DNA from: Rhodococcoides fascians NBRC 12155 = LMG 3623
GTDB taxonomy: Bacteria > Actinomycetota > Actinomycetes > Mycobacteriales > Mycobacteriaceae
DNA: 64,000 nucleotides
NCBI RefSeq assembly: GCF_001894785.1
Contig: NZ_BCWW01000006.1
Coordinates: 186,001-250,000 of the forward strand
Direction of reading: 5' to 3'
Shown: one piece after another, positions 9,255-21,078 of the stretch
Layout: the number at the start of each line of letters is the position of its first letter
How positions within the stretch are numbered: the first letter of the stretch is position 1
Made by a program: the position numbers and the translations under genes
Notes under the pieces: model-generated
Told to the model about the DNA's origin: nothing
Seen by the model: the letters and a program-made list of their open reading frames with translations, nothing else
Databases searched by the model: none

Positions 9255-9300
9255 CCGAGTCCGGCACTGTCACCAGACCGAGTCCGGCGTTGTCACCAGA
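9255..9300. repeat. Two tandem 23-bp direct repeats in the ffh upstream region
   Basis: CCGAGTCCGGC(AC/GT)TGTCACCAGA is present twice in a row at 9255-9277 and 9278-9300, differing only at two adjacent bases. It lies in the 144-base gap between ffh and the M23 peptidase gene, upstream of ffh. It could be a duplicated operator or a slippage product; nothing here decides. Confidence 0.7.
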
Positions 9301-9369
9301 CTAACGCCAGCCCACCTTATCCTCGCTCAGGGCGTCGGGCAGTGAGTCCGTTCGGTGCGGTGCGACCGG

Positions 9370-10329
9370 TCAGGCCTTGCTTGCCGAATCGCTCCACGTC
9401 ACAGCGACGCCGCGGGTGGAGAGCCACTGTGCGGGATCGACTTTGACGCCGGCGGGATCGTGCACCTCGAAATGCAGGTGCGGGCCGGTCGACTGACCGC
9501 GATTGCCCACAGTTGCGATCTGTTCTCCGGCTGTGACCCGCTGACCGGGCTGCACCGAGAAGTCGTTGACGTGTCCGTAGATGGTCTCGGTGCCGTCGTC
9601 GTGCAGAACCTTGACCCAGAGCCCGAAACCGGACGCCGGTCCCGCATCGGACACCGTGCCGTCGGCTGCAGCGTAGATGGGCGTGCCGATCGGGGCGGCG
9701 ATGTCCAGCCCGCTGTGCTGAGTGCCCCACCGCGAACCGAAGTTCGACGTCAACACTCCGGCGACGGGCTGGACCGTCGCCTTCTTCAACGAACGCAAAC
9801 TCTCGAGCGGCGACGCCGGCCCGGCACCCGTTCCACCGAGTCCGACGTCGTCGAGCCACTGCTGGGCCGCGGCGTCCACCTCGGGGCCGAGAGCGGCGAG
9901 CGGTCCCGGAGTCGGTGCCTGTGTCGAGGCGTCCGACGGGACTGCCGAAGGATCGGTCTGTGGGGCCGGAGCCAAGTCCGGTGCGGCCTGCGGCGGCGCA
10001 CCGAAAGGCGGCGCGAATTGCGGCAACTCGAACTGTGGTGGCACGAACTGCGGTGGCACGAACTGGGGCAGCTCGAATCCGGCAGGCAGCAAACCCTCCG
10101 GGACGGCGAAGGGGAATCCGGCCGCGGGCGGTTCCGGGACGGGTGCCGCGCCTGCGGTGCCCGCGCCCATGGTGGTCGCGCCGACGACGATGGCGCCGGT
10201 TGCGGCGACGATGGTGGCCGCACGCCTGCCGGTGTCCTGAACTTCCTCCGCGGCGCGATGCTTGCCACCGGGCGTACCCGATGCCGTCTCGGCCGGTACG
10301 TAGATGTTCGACCGTCGGTGTGATCCCAC
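9370..10329 (-). CDS. Secreted M23 (LytM-type) peptidoglycan endopeptidase
   Basis: A 319-residue exported protein. A long hydrophobic export signal follows GRRAAT (34-39) and ends near AGAAP (60-63). A Pro/Gln/Phe-rich linker (about 65-145) carries short PQF(V/E)(P/L)P repeats. The C-terminal LytM domain has the zinc ligands H205 and D209 in HSGLD, and H284 and H286 in HLHFEV, so the catalytic site is intact. It should cleave peptide cross-links or stems of the cell wall. The linker probably spans or contacts the wall. A 202-base leader region upstream holds a promoter candidate and nested hairpins. Confidence 0.92.
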   Translation of the reverse strand: MGSHRRSNIYVPAETASGTPGGKHRAAEEVQDTGRRAATIVAATGAIVVGATTMGAGTAGAAPVPEPPAAGFPFAVPEGLLPAGFELPQFVPPQFVPPQFELPQFAPPFGAPPQAAPDLAPAPQTDPSAVPSDASTQAPTPGPLAALGPEVDAAAQQWLDDVGLGGTGAGPASPLESLRSLKKATVQPVAGVLTSNFGSRWGTQHSGLDIAAPIGTPIYAAADGTVSDAGPASGFGLWVKVLHDDGTETIYGHVNDFSVQPGQRVTAGEQIATVGNRGQSTGPHLHFEVHDPAGVKVDPAQWLSTRGVAVTWSDSASKA

Positions 10330-10350
10330 AGTGCGCGCCTCTCGAAATGT

Positions 10351-10375
10351 CAGAATTGGAGCCTGCAGGAACGAC
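10351..10375 (+). repeat. Diverged copy of the GGAGCCTGC interspersed repeat
   Basis: CAGAATTGGAGCCTGCAGGA and the following ACGAC match the 28-bp repeat found at 22421 and 26472-26566 in about 21 of 24 positions, with one inserted base. It lies in the 5' leader of the M23 gene, just upstream of a minus-strand gene like the other copies. Confidence 0.5.
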
Positions 10376-10398
10376 GAGACGTTCGAGCAGCGGAGCCG

Positions 10399-10424
10399 GC
10401 AGTTCGGCCCGAAGGGCCTGCTGC
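10399..10424 (-). promoter_or_regulatory. Leader hairpin of the M23 gene
   Basis: GGCCC-GAA-GGGCC at 10406-10418 forms a short stable hairpin, extended by GCAG/CTGC across an internal loop. It lies in the predicted 5' untranslated region of the M23 peptidase gene. I saw no consensus of the c-di-AMP (ydaO) riboswitch that precedes some actinobacterial wall hydrolases. Confidence 0.3.
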
Positions 10425-10435
10425 GTCAGGTGACG

Positions 10436-10463
10436 AACATAACAAATCGGTCTCGGGGGTAAA
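10436..10463 (-). promoter_or_regulatory. Candidate promoter of the M23 peptidase gene
   Basis: On the minus strand TTTACC (10463-10458) precedes TATGTT (10441-10436) with a 16-base spacer. The -10 fits the actinobacterial TANNNT pattern. It would give a leader of about 100 bases. Confidence 0.4.
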
Positions 10464-10472
10464 CCCATCGGC

Positions 10473-10523
10473 CGGAAGTTCGTGAAATGTCACCACGGCA
10501 TGTCGGTTTCCGACGAACTTCCG
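10473..10523. repeat. Perfect 11-bp inverted repeat with a nested second hairpin
   Basis: CGGAAGTTCGT (10473-10483) and ACGAACTTCCG (10513-10523) are exact inverted copies with a 29-base loop. A shorter hairpin GTCGG-TTT-CCGAC (10502-10514) shares bases with the right arm, so the two folds exclude one another. The element lies between the glnD stop and the M23 promoter candidate. It could terminate glnD or act as an operator. Confidence 0.55.
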
Positions 10524-10531
10524 ACCAACGG

Positions 10532-13403
<2,872 letters not shown>

Positions 13404-13463
13404 TCACAAGACCTCGAGTGCCCGTTGTCGTACGGTGCAGCGTTCATCTCTATCTCTACCTTG

Positions 13464-14774
13464 TCAGGCGAAATCATATGCAGTCTCGGCGTGCTCGGCC
13501 TCGTCGATGCCGTTCGCCTCTTCCTCGTCCGTCACGCGCCAGCCCAGCGGCTTCAGAGCGAAGGCGATGACCGCGGTCACGATTGCGGTGAAGACCAATG
13601 CGAACAACGCGATGACGATCTGCACGACGAGCTGCTTGTAGTCACCACCGTAGAACAGGCCGGTCTCGGATCCGAGGAAGCCGATTCCGATGGTGCCCCA
13701 CAGGCCTGCGACCAGGTGGACGCCGACGACGTCGAGCGAGTCGTCGTAACCGAACTTGAACTTCAGTCCGACGGCGAGAGCCGACAGCACGCCGGCGATG
13801 ACGCCGAGGATCATGGCTCCGACCGGGGTGAGCGCACCGGCGGCCGGGGTGATGGCGACCAGACCTGCGACGATGCCCGATGCGGCACCGAGGCTGGTTG
13901 CGTGTCCGTCGCGGATGCGCTCGGTGATGAGCCAGCCTGCGATGGCCGCTGCGGTGGCCGCGGTGGTGTTGACCCAGGCCACGCCTGCGATGCCGTCGGC
14001 GGCGAATGCCGAACCGGCGTTGAATCCGAACCAGCCGAACCACAGCAGCGCTGCGCCGAGCATGACGAACGGGAGGTTGTGCGGACGGTAGGCGACCTTG
14101 CCGAATCCGGCTCGCTTGCCGATGATGATCGCCAGGATCAGGCCTGCGATACCGGCGTTGATGTGCACGACGGTTCCACCGGCGAAGTCGATCGGTGCGA
14201 CGTTGGCGACGGTGTCACCGTCGTCGTTGACCATCGTTCCGAAAATCTTTGCGGCCAAGCCCTTCTCGGAGCCCGACAGCAGTCCGCCGCCCCAGACCAT
14301 GTGTGCCAGCGGGAAGTACGCGAGGGTGACCCAGATTCCGGCGAAGGCGAGCCAGGTGCCGTACTTGACTCGACCGGCGATCGAGCCGCTGATCAGGGCG
14401 ACCGTGATGATGGCGAACGTGACCTGGAACGCTACGTCGATGACGTTGGCGTAACCCCATGCGCCGGCGATGTAGTTGCCGTCCGCGTCGGTGATCGAAT
14501 CCTTGAGTCCGAAGAACTCGAACGGGTTGGCGAAGACACCGCCGATGTCCTGGGTGCCGTAGGACATCGACCATCCCCACAGGAAGTAGATGATCGAGAC
14601 GACGGCCATAGCTCCGAACGACATCATCATCATGTTCAACACGGACTTCGACTGCGACATACCGCCGTAGAAGAACGCCAAGCCCGGCGTCATCAGCAGT
14701 ACCAGCGATGCTGCCATCAGCATCCACGCGGCGTTGCCGGAGTTGGCCAACATATCCTCGGGACTCACGTACAC
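13464..14774 (-). CDS. amt: Ammonium transporter Amt
   Basis: A 436-residue polytopic channel for ammonium in the cytoplasmic membrane, with about 11 hydrophobic spans. Typical Amt segments are visible, such as GLAFFYGGM near 30, DFAGGTVVHINAG near 198 and the GVHLVAGLWG region near 350. It heads the amt-glnB-glnD operon. Two GTG codons compete as start: 14774, only one base after a GGAGG, and 14768 (MSPEDML), with better spacing from it. An AGGAG further upstream would serve the first. Expression is probably nitrogen-regulated; three GAAAC motifs lie upstream. Confidence 0.96.
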   Translation of the reverse strand: MYVSPEDMLANSGNAAWMLMAASLVLLMTPGLAFFYGGMSQSKSVLNMMMMSFGAMAVVSIIYFLWGWSMSYGTQDIGGVFANPFEFFGLKDSITDADGNYIAGAWGYANVIDVAFQVTFAIITVALISGSIAGRVKYGTWLAFAGIWVTLAYFPLAHMVWGGGLLSGSEKGLAAKIFGTMVNDDGDTVANVAPIDFAGGTVVHINAGIAGLILAIIIGKRAGFGKVAYRPHNLPFVMLGAALLWFGWFGFNAGSAFAADGIAGVAWVNTTAATAAAIAGWLITERIRDGHATSLGAASGIVAGLVAITPAAGALTPVGAMILGVIAGVLSALAVGLKFKFGYDDSLDVVGVHLVAGLWGTIGIGFLGSETGLFYGGDYKQLVVQIVIALFALVFTAIVTAVIAFALKPLGWRVTDEEEANGIDEAEHAETAYDFA

Positions 14775-14823
14775 CCTCCATTCTCCTGCACACCGGTTGG
14801 CGCGCCGTTACGCAAGAAGAGTG

Positions 14824-14860
14824 GTTTCACGAAGTTTCATCCGTGACACTCGGGTGTTTC
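14824..14860 (-). promoter_or_regulatory. Candidate nitrogen-regulator (GlnR-like) site upstream of amt
   Basis: Three GAAAC pentamers (minus strand, at 14828-14824, 14838-14834 and 14860-14856) and one GTCAC (14847-14843) lie 50-90 bases before amt. GlnR boxes in actinobacteria are built from GTNAC and GAAAC half sites, but the spacing here does not match the usual six bases. One AC-N9-AC pair is present. The assignment is weak. Confidence 0.25.
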
Positions 14861-14954
14861 GGGCATGTGAACGCATGACCGAATTCTGTTGCTAAAAGGT
14901 TTCGTGCTGGCGTTTGTGCTTTTTACCCGGTTCGCGGGAGCCCGGCGAGGTCGA

Positions 14955-16331
14955 TCAACCGAGCAGTGCGTCGACGAACGCCCCTGGCTCGAACGGAGCC
15001 AGATCGTCGGCACCTTCGCCGAGACCGACGAGCTTGACGGGTACCCCGAGTTCCCGCTGTACCTGAAAAACGATGCCGCCCTTCGCGGTTCCGTCGAGCT
15101 TGGTCAGCACGACACCGGTGATGTCCACGATCTCGGCGAAGACGCGCGCCTGAGTCAGTCCGTTCTGGCCGACCGTCGCATCCAGAACGAGCAGCACGTC
15201 GTCGACGTGGGCCCGCTTCTCGATGACGCGTTTGACCTTGCTCAGCTCGTCCATCAGACCGGACTTCGTATGCAGGCGACCTGCGGTGTCGACGAGCACC
15301 ACGTCGACTCCGTTCTCGATTCCCTTGCTCACCGCGTCGAAGGCAACGGCGGCCGGGTCGGCGGCTTCCTTACCGCGCACCACTTCGGCACCGACTCGCT
15401 CGGCCCAGGTCTGCAGCTGATCCGCGGCAGCAGCGCGGAACGTGTCGGCCGCACCGAGGAGCACTCGCCGGCCGTCCGCGACCAGGACACGGGCGAGCTT
15501 GCCGGTGGTCGTGGTCTTGCCGGTGCCGTTGACTCCGACGACCAACAACACCGCAGGCGCGCCGTCGTGCGGAAGCGCGCGAATCGAACGATCGAACTCC
15601 GGATGCAGTTGCGCCACCAGAATTTCCCGCAGCAGGGCTCGCGCATCGGCTTCGGTACGAATACTGCGAGCTGCCATCTGCTCGCGCAGCGTGCGCATGA
15701 TCTCCGTCGTCGTGGCCGAGCCGATGTCGGCGATCAGCAGCGTGTCCTCGACTTCTTCCCACGAGTCCTCGTCCAGGTCTCCGCCGCCGAGCAATCCGAG
15801 CAGGGACTTGCCCACCGCGGACTGGGAACGAGCCAGACGTCCACGAAGACGGTCCAACCGACCTTCGGTCGGATCGATGGTGTCCAGTCGAGGAGCAGGT
15901 GCCTCGGCGTCCGGGGCGGGTTCCGGCACCGCAGGCGCGGTGGGCTCGGCCGGCTCGGCGGGCTCGACAACCGGCACCTGAGGCTCGACGACCGGAACCT
16001 CGGGGTCGAGGACCTCCGGCTCGTCCCGAGTGTGGGTGGGTGGCACCGGCGTCGGCTCGACCGGGAAGGTCTCGACAGGCTTCGGGGCAGGCGGGACGGG
16101 CTTCGGGGCAGGCGGGACGGGCTCGGCGGTCGCAGTGCCCTGACTGAACGAGAAACCGCTGCCGGCGGTGTAGCCACCGGATCTGTCCTTGGTGGCCGCG
16201 TCCTCGATTCGGGCGGCCTCGTCCGACTTGAGGGACACTCTCCGGCGACGGGACAGAACGAACCCGGCGACGAGGACGACGAGCAGGACGGCAGCGATCG
16301 CCGCGACGATGATCCACGCTTGATTACTCAC
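14955..16331 (-). CDS. ftsY: Signal recognition particle receptor FtsY
   Basis: A 458-residue SRP receptor GTPase. Residues 9-26 form a hydrophobic span, followed by RRRR and a long acidic Pro/Glu-rich linker (about 60-150) that tethers the enzyme to the membrane. The NG domain starts near 165, with the P-loop VNGTGKTT near 265, then DTAGR and TKLDGTAKGG. A 21-bp tandem duplication in the linker (about 16081-16122) encodes a doubled PVPPAPK. It partners Ffh encoded at 7657-9216. It lies downstream of smc as in M. tuberculosis, with an inserted oppositely oriented gene between the two. Confidence 0.96.
   Translation of the reverse strand: MSNQAWIIVAAIAAVLLVVLVAGFVLSRRRRVSLKSDEAARIEDAATKDRSGGYTAGSGFSFSQGTATAEPVPPAPKPVPPAPKPVETFPVEPTPVPPTHTRDEPEVLDPEVPVVEPQVPVVEPAEPAEPTAPAVPEPAPDAEAPAPRLDTIDPTEGRLDRLRGRLARSQSAVGKSLLGLLGGGDLDEDSWEEVEDTLLIADIGSATTTEIMRTLREQMAARSIRTEADARALLREILVAQLHPEFDRSIRALPHDGAPAVLLVVGVNGTGKTTTTGKLARVLVADGRRVLLGAADTFRAAAADQLQTWAERVGAEVVRGKEAADPAAVAFDAVSKGIENGVDVVLVDTAGRLHTKSGLMDELSKVKRVIEKRAHVDDVLLVLDATVGQNGLTQARVFAEIVDITGVVLTKLDGTAKGGIVFQVQRELGVPVKLVGLGEGADDLAPFEPGAFVDALLG
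16081..16122. repeat. Tandem 21-bp repeat in the ftsY linker
   Basis: TTCGGGGCAGGCGGGACGGG plus one base occurs twice in a row, giving the doubled PVPPAPK in the Pro-rich linker of FtsY. The codons stay in frame, so it is a harmless length variation of a disordered region. Confidence 0.7.
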
Positions 16332-16428
16332 GTGACCATCCTCTCAGGTGGTCACGACCGAGCGCATCGGTGGTGCATCGCCGAAGTGGACTGTCCGCCG
16401 TCCGGGTCGTGTCGATAGCATCGTCGCC

Positions 16429-17061
16429 ATGACGTGGACCGCGGTGCGCGACGCCGACCAACTGACCGCCATGTTCGGCGAACCCAGCTTTCGGGCGGCC
16501 AACAAGGATCGCCGGACCCTGCATCCACTCGACGTGCACTGGCTCGCGGCCTCGCCTTTCTGCCTGATGGGAACCTCGGACGCGAGCGGGCGGTGCGACG
16601 TCTCCCCCAAGGGTGATCCGCCCGGCAGCCTGGTCCACGTCGTCGACGAGGCCACGATCGCACTGGCCGAACGGCCCGGTAATCGTCGAATGGACGGCTA
16701 CCGCAACATTCTCGAGAATCCGTTCGTCGGCCTGAACTTCTTCGTGCCGGGGCGCGGCGACACCCTGCGCATCAACGGTCGCGCGTCGCTGGTGACCGAC
16801 GCACCGTTCTTCGACGAACTGCAGGTCAAGGGCCACCGACCCATCATGTGCCTCGTCGTCGACATCGAGCAGGTGTTCCACCACTGCGCCAAGGCATTCA
16901 TGCGGTCCAAGTTGTGGCAGCCGGACACGTGGGATGCGGACTCCATTCCCGATGTCGCGTCCTTGACGAAAGCGTTGATTCCGCAGGCACCCGAAACGGT
17001 GGAAGAACTCCGCGAGTACTACGGGCCCTCCTACGCCGAGCAGCTCTACCCCGAGAAGTAG
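16429..17061 (+). CDS. Pyridoxamine 5'-phosphate oxidase-like flavoprotein
   Basis: A 210-residue protein of the PNPOx-like split-barrel superfamily, which usually binds FMN or F420. Recognisable stretches are PFCLMGTSDASGRCDVSPKG near 45-65, and a central barrel with FFVPGRGDTLRINGRA near 105-120 followed by LVTDAPFF. The substrate is unknown; such proteins act as oxidases, reductases or haem/biliverdin-binding proteins. The ATG at 16429 is preferred; a GTG at 16348 is only 16 bases from the divergent ftsY start and would leave no room for promoters. It is convergent with smc, 7 bases away. It appears to be inserted between ftsY and smc relative to mycobacteria. Confidence 0.85.
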   Translation: MTWTAVRDADQLTAMFGEPSFRAANKDRRTLHPLDVHWLAASPFCLMGTSDASGRCDVSPKGDPPGSLVHVVDEATIALAERPGNRRMDGYRNILENPFVGLNFFVPGRGDTLRINGRASLVTDAPFFDELQVKGHRPIMCLVVDIEQVFHHCAKAFMRSKLWQPDTWDADSIPDVASLTKALIPQAPETVEELREYYGPSYAEQLYPEK

Positions 17062-17068
17062 CGCAGCC

Positions 17069-20000
17069 TCACGTCGCGGAATCGGTGTCGCTGGGCACCG
17101 ACACGTCCGGTTCGGCGGCCTCGACGGCAGGTTCGACTGCATCGACGGCGACGCGCTCGCGATTGAGCCGCTGCGAGATGACGGTGGTGATGCCGTCACC
17201 GCGCATACTGACGCCGTAGAGGGCGTCGGCCACTTCCATCGTCGGCTTCTGGTGCGTGATGACGATCAGTTGCGACTTCTCGCGGAGTTGCTCGAACAAA
17301 CCGATGAGTCGCCGCAGGTTGGTGTCGTCGAGCGCTGCTTCGACCTCGTCCATCACGTAGAACGGCGACGGTCGAGCACGGAAGATCGCCACGAGCATCG
17401 CAACGGCCGTCAGCGACTTCTCGCCGCCGGACAGCAGCGACAGCCGCTTGACCTTCTTGCCGGGCGGCCGTGCTTCCACTTCGATTCCGGTGGTGAGCAT
17501 GTCCGACGGGTCGGTCAGAATCAGCCGTCCCTCGCCCCCGGGGAACAGTTTGGCGAAGACACCGGTGAATTCACGCTCGACGTCCAGCCAGGCCTCGGTG
17601 AACACCTGCAGGATGCGGTCGTCCACGTCGGCGACGACCCCGAGCAGGTCCTTGCGCGCGGACTTGACGTCCTCGAGCTGGGTGGACAGAAAGTTGTATC
17701 GCTCTTCCAGTGCCGCGAACTCTTCCAGAGCCAGCGGGTTCACCTTGCCGAGCGTGGCCAGATCCCGTTCGGCGCGTTTGACACGCGCCTGCTGAGTGGC
17801 GCGGTCGAACGGCATCGGGGCGGGTGCCACCACCTGCTCACCGCGTTCCTTGGCTGCCTCGTACTCGGCCATTTCGAGTTCGGTCGGAGGCAGCGGGACG
17901 TCGGGGCCGTATTCCGCTACCAAGTCGTCGAGACCGATCCCGTGCTGTTCGAGAATGGTCGTCTCGAGTTGCTCGATGCGCAGAGCGGCCTGGGCACGCG
18001 CCACCTCGTCGCGGTGCACCGCGTCGGTGATCGAGGCCAACTGTCCCTGCAGTGCCCGAACCTGCTCCTTCACCGTGTCGAGTTCGGCTGTGCGCGTTGT
18101 CCGTTCGGCCGAGAGCTCGTCGCGCCGTCGTGCGGCAGCAGCGACGACCGCCCCGAGACGAGTCGCGAGCTCTTCACCCGACTCCGCCACTGCGGCAGCG
18201 ACCGCGGCAGCATGACGCCGAGCCGCGCTCTCCCTCTCGGCCCTGGCTCTGGCCTCCCGCTCGGCTCGCGCCGCCCGGCGTAGCGAATCTGCCCGTCCCC
18301 GGACCGACTGCGCACGCTCCTCCGCGGTGCGCACGTTCAGCCGAGCTTCGACTTCCACGGCGCGAACCTCGGTGAGCGCGGCCGCCGCCATTTCACGCTC
18401 CATCGTGGTGGCCGCGTCGCCGCTCTCACCGTCTCCCACGAACCCGGATTGTTCGTCCTCGGCGGATCGCAGGCTGTCTTCGAGCTCGGCCAGCCGAGCG
18501 ACCGCTTCCTCGCGACTCGTCTCTGCCGAATCACGCTGCGTCGTCAACCGTGCCGACTCGGCATGAGCAGACCGCGCCAATTGACCGAGCCTGCCCAGCT
18601 GCTCGTACACAGCTGCCATTGCGGCATCGGATTCATTGAGGGCAGCCAGAGCCTGCTCCGCCGATTCACGTCGGTCGCGCTGTTCCGCGAGTGCACCGGA
18701 AAGCGCTGCATCGAGTTCCTCGGCCCGGCGCACGGCCGCAGCCAGCTCGACGGTCGAGGTGTCGATGGCGGATTGCACTTCGAGCGTGCTGGGCCGTCGA
18801 TCCGATCCTCCGGTCACCCACCCGGGTTCGACGACGTCGCCGTCCTTGGTCACCGCGCGCAGTCGGCCGTTGCCGGAGACGAGTCGGTGCGCGGTGTCGA
18901 GCGAGTCGACGGCAACCACGCCGTCGAGCAATGCTGTCATGGCACCGGCCAGGCGGTCCGGGTAGTCGATGAGATCGAGCACCCACCGCGCGCCATCAGG
19001 AAGTTCGGGGCGCGAGAGTGGTTGCACTGCAACGGAACTGCTGTGCACGATGGCAGCGCGACCACCGTCCGCGGCGCGGAGCGCCAGGACTGCATCGCGG
19101 GCAGCGGCGAAAGACTCTGCATGGGCAGCGTCGGCCGCCGGTCCCATCGCGACTGCGACCGCGATCTCGTATCCCGGCTCGACCGTCAGGTGCCCGGCCA
19201 GCAGTCCCGACAGTCCGTCCTGTTCGTTCTCCACCAACCAGCCGGCACCGTCTTTTCGTTCGAGGCCCATCGTCAGCGCCTCGATCCTCGCTTCGAAGGA
19301 CGCCACCCGCTTACCCGCGATCCGTTCCTCGGCCTGCAGTTCCGAGACACGCGCATCGGCATGACGTAGCGCAGCCACTGCGCGCTCGTAGTGGGTGTCC
19401 AAGCTCAGTTCGCTGGCGTCGAGGGTACCGATCTGGTCCTGCACGCTCTCGAACTCGCGCTGGGCCGCCTCGCCCCGTTCACGGGCCTCGTCGATGGCCA
19501 CCGACAGGCGTGCCACCTCGGCGTCGATCGATTCGACCTTGGTACGGAAAGTATCGACCCGCCCGGACAAGCGTGCAAAGCCCTCCCTGCGATCGGCCAC
19601 CGCACGCACGGCCGCCAGGTGCGCCCGTTCCGCAGCCGCAGCCGCCGACTCTCGTTCGGCCAACTGTTCGCGGGCCGCCTCGAGGGTTTCCCGCGCCATC
19701 TCCACGGCTTCGACGAGTTCCATCTCTTCTTCGGCAACCCGCTCGGCCTGTGCCTCCAGCTCGTCTGGGTCCTGCCCTCGGCCTGCGCTCTGCACGGAGT
19801 CGAGGTGCCGGGCCCGCTCGTGCGCGATGCGAACAGTCGCGTTGACTCGTTCGGCCAGCGCGGAAAGTCGAAACCACGTCTGCCCGGCTGCTTCGGCGCT
19901 GGGCGTCAGGCGAGCGACGGCTTGCTCGTGTTCGGCGAGGGCTACGGTCCCCGCCTCGAGGGCGTCCTGCACCATCGCATACTGCTCGCGAGCCGCTTCC

Positions 20001-20743
20001 TCGTCCTGCGTCTGATTGGCGAATTCTTCTCGCCTGGCCACCAAATCGTCTGCTGCCAGCCGAAGGCGAGCGTCGCGCAGGTCTGCCTGCACCGTCTGCG
20101 CTCGACGTGCGACCTCGGCCTGCCGACCCAACGGCTTGAGCTGCCGACGCAGTTCGGTCGTCAGATCGTTCAGTCGCGCGAGATTGGCCTGCATCGCGTC
20201 GAGTTTGCGGACCGCCTTTTCCTTGCGTTTGCGGTGCTTGAGAACGCCGGCAGCTTCCTCGATGAATGCTCGCCGGTCCTCCGGGCGGGATTCGAGAATC
20301 GCCGCCAGCCGGCCCTGCCCGACGATCACGTGCATTTCGCGCCCGATACCGGAGTCGCTCAGCAGCTCCTGGACGTCCATCAAACGGCAGGAGCTTCCGT
20401 TGATCTCGTACTCGCCCGCACCATCGCGAAACATACGGCGGGTGATCGATACCTCGGAGTAGTCGATCGGCAGCGCTCCGTCGGAGTTGTCGATCGTCAG
20501 CGTCACCTCGGCCCTACCCAGCGGCGCTCGACCCGAGGTTCCCGCGAAAATGACGTCTTCCATCTTGCCGCCGCGCAGGGCTTTGGCACCCTGCTCGCCC
20601 ATCACCCAGGTCAGAGCGTCCACGACATTCGATTTGCCGGAGCCGTTCGGTCCGACCACGCAGGTGATACCGGGCTCGAATCGAAGAGTCGTCGCCGAAG
20701 CGAAGGACTTGAAGCCCTTGAGCGTCAGACTCTTCAGATACAT
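17069..20743 (-). CDS. smc: Chromosome segregation ATPase SMC
   Basis: A 1224-residue SMC protein of the condensin family that compacts and segregates chromosomes. The Walker A GPNGSGKS is at 31-38. Two long coiled coils flank a hinge at about 510-655 (containing [14 protein letters not shown]). The ABC signature LSGGEK is near 1103 and Walker [13 protein letters not shown] near 1131. The last 40 residues are an acidic, Ala/Val-rich tail. The full architecture is intact. A -10-like TAAAGT sits 9 bases before the ATG, which suggests an almost leaderless mRNA. Confidence 0.97.
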   Translation of the reverse strand: MYLKSLTLKGFKSFASATTLRFEPGITCVVGPNGSGKSNVVDALTWVMGEQGAKALRGGKMEDVIFAGTSGRAPLGRAEVTLTIDNSDGALPIDYSEVSITRRMFRDGAGEYEINGSSCRLMDVQELLSDSGIGREMHVIVGQGRLAAILESRPEDRRAFIEEAAGVLKHRKRKEKAVRKLDAMQANLARLNDLTTELRRQLKPLGRQAEVARRAQTVQADLRDARLRLAADDLVARREEFANQTQDEEAAREQYAMVQDALEAGTVALAEHEQAVARLTPSAEAAGQTWFRLSALAERVNATVRIAHERARHLDSVQSAGRGQDPDELEAQAERVAEEEMELVEAVEMARETLEAAREQLAERESAAAAAERAHLAAVRAVADRREGFARLSGRVDTFRTKVESIDAEVARLSVAIDEARERGEAAQREFESVQDQIGTLDASELSLDTHYERAVAALRHADARVSELQAEERIAGKRVASFEARIEALTMGLERKDGAGWLVENEQDGLSGLLAGHLTVEPGYEIAVAVAMGPAADAAHAESFAAARDAVLALRAADGGRAAIVHSSSVAVQPLSRPELPDGARWVLDLIDYPDRLAGAMTALLDGVVAVDSLDTAHRLVSGNGRLRAVTKDGDVVEPGWVTGGSDRRPSTLEVQSAIDTSTVELAAAVRRAEELDAALSGALAEQRDRRESAEQALAALNESDAAMAAVYEQLGRLGQLARSAHAESARLTTQRDSAETSREEAVARLAELEDSLRSAEDEQSGFVGDGESGDAATTMEREMAAAALTEVRAVEVEARLNVRTAEERAQSVRGRADSLRRAARAEREARARAERESAARRHAAAVAAAVAESGEELATRLGAVVAAAARRRDELSAERTTRTAELDTVKEQVRALQGQLASITDAVHRDEVARAQAALRIEQLETTILEQHGIGLDDLVAEYGPDVPLPPTELEMAEYEAAKERGEQVVAPAPMPFDRATQQARVKRAERDLATLGKVNPLALEEFAALEERYNFLSTQLEDVKSARKDLLGVVADVDDRILQVFTEAWLDVEREFTGVFAKLFPGGEGRLILTDPSDMLTTGIEVEARPPGKKVKRLSLLSGGEKSLTAVAMLVAIFRARPSPFYVMDEVEAALDDTNLRRLIGLFEQLREKSQLIVITHQKPTMEVADALYGVSMRGDGITTVISQRLNRERVAVDAVEPAVEAAEPDVSVPSDTDSAT

Positions 20744-20752
20744 AGCGTCCGT

Positions 20753-20758
20753 ACTTTA
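20753..20758 (-). promoter_or_regulatory. Candidate -10 element of smc
   Basis: TAAAGT on the minus strand fits TANNNT and lies 9 bases upstream of the smc ATG. No clear -35 is seen. A transcript from it would start within a few bases of the start codon. Confidence 0.3.
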
Positions 20759-20802
20759 CCGGCCAGGTGCCCACCCGCGCGCCCAGCCTCCGGTAGTGCA
20801 GA

Positions 20803-21078
20803 TCAGCGCTCGACGAAACCGCTCAGATCACCGCGGGCCGACCCCCAACTCTCGACGACGAGCGTCACCGTGCCGGGGGTTCCACCGCCGCGTAGCAGTT
20901 CGAGAAGCGCGTCGAGACGATCGCGCGGTCCCTCGGCGATCACCAGCACCCGTCCGTCGGCGTGGTTGGTCGCATGACCGACGAGACCGAGTTCGAGAGC
21001 ACGCGATCGAGTCCACCACCGAAACCCGACGCCCTGCACCAGGCCGTGCACCCACGCCGTCAGACGCTCGTCGTTCAT
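20803..21078 (-). CDS. acyP: Acylphosphatase
   Basis: A 91-residue acylphosphatase that hydrolyses carboxyl-phosphate bonds. The family site VHGLVQGVGFRWW carries the phosphate-binding Arg, and the catalytic Asn is in ATNHADGRV. The start at ATG 21078 gives normal family length; an upstream in-frame start would add 40 residues and overlap the preceding gene. It overlaps the propeller gene stop by four bases (ATGA), so the two are probably translated together. The gene lies 60 bases upstream of smc, matching Rv2922A. Confidence 0.94.
   Translation of the reverse strand: MNDERLTAWVHGLVQGVGFRWWTRSRALELGLVGHATNHADGRVLVIAEGPRDRLDALLELLRGGGTPGTVTLVVESWGSARGDLSGFVER

Noticed and set aside
10330-10531. 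Possible c-di-AMP (ydaO) riboswitch before the M23 wall hydrolase
   Set aside because: The conserved motifs of that riboswitch are not found; only unrelated hairpins are present.
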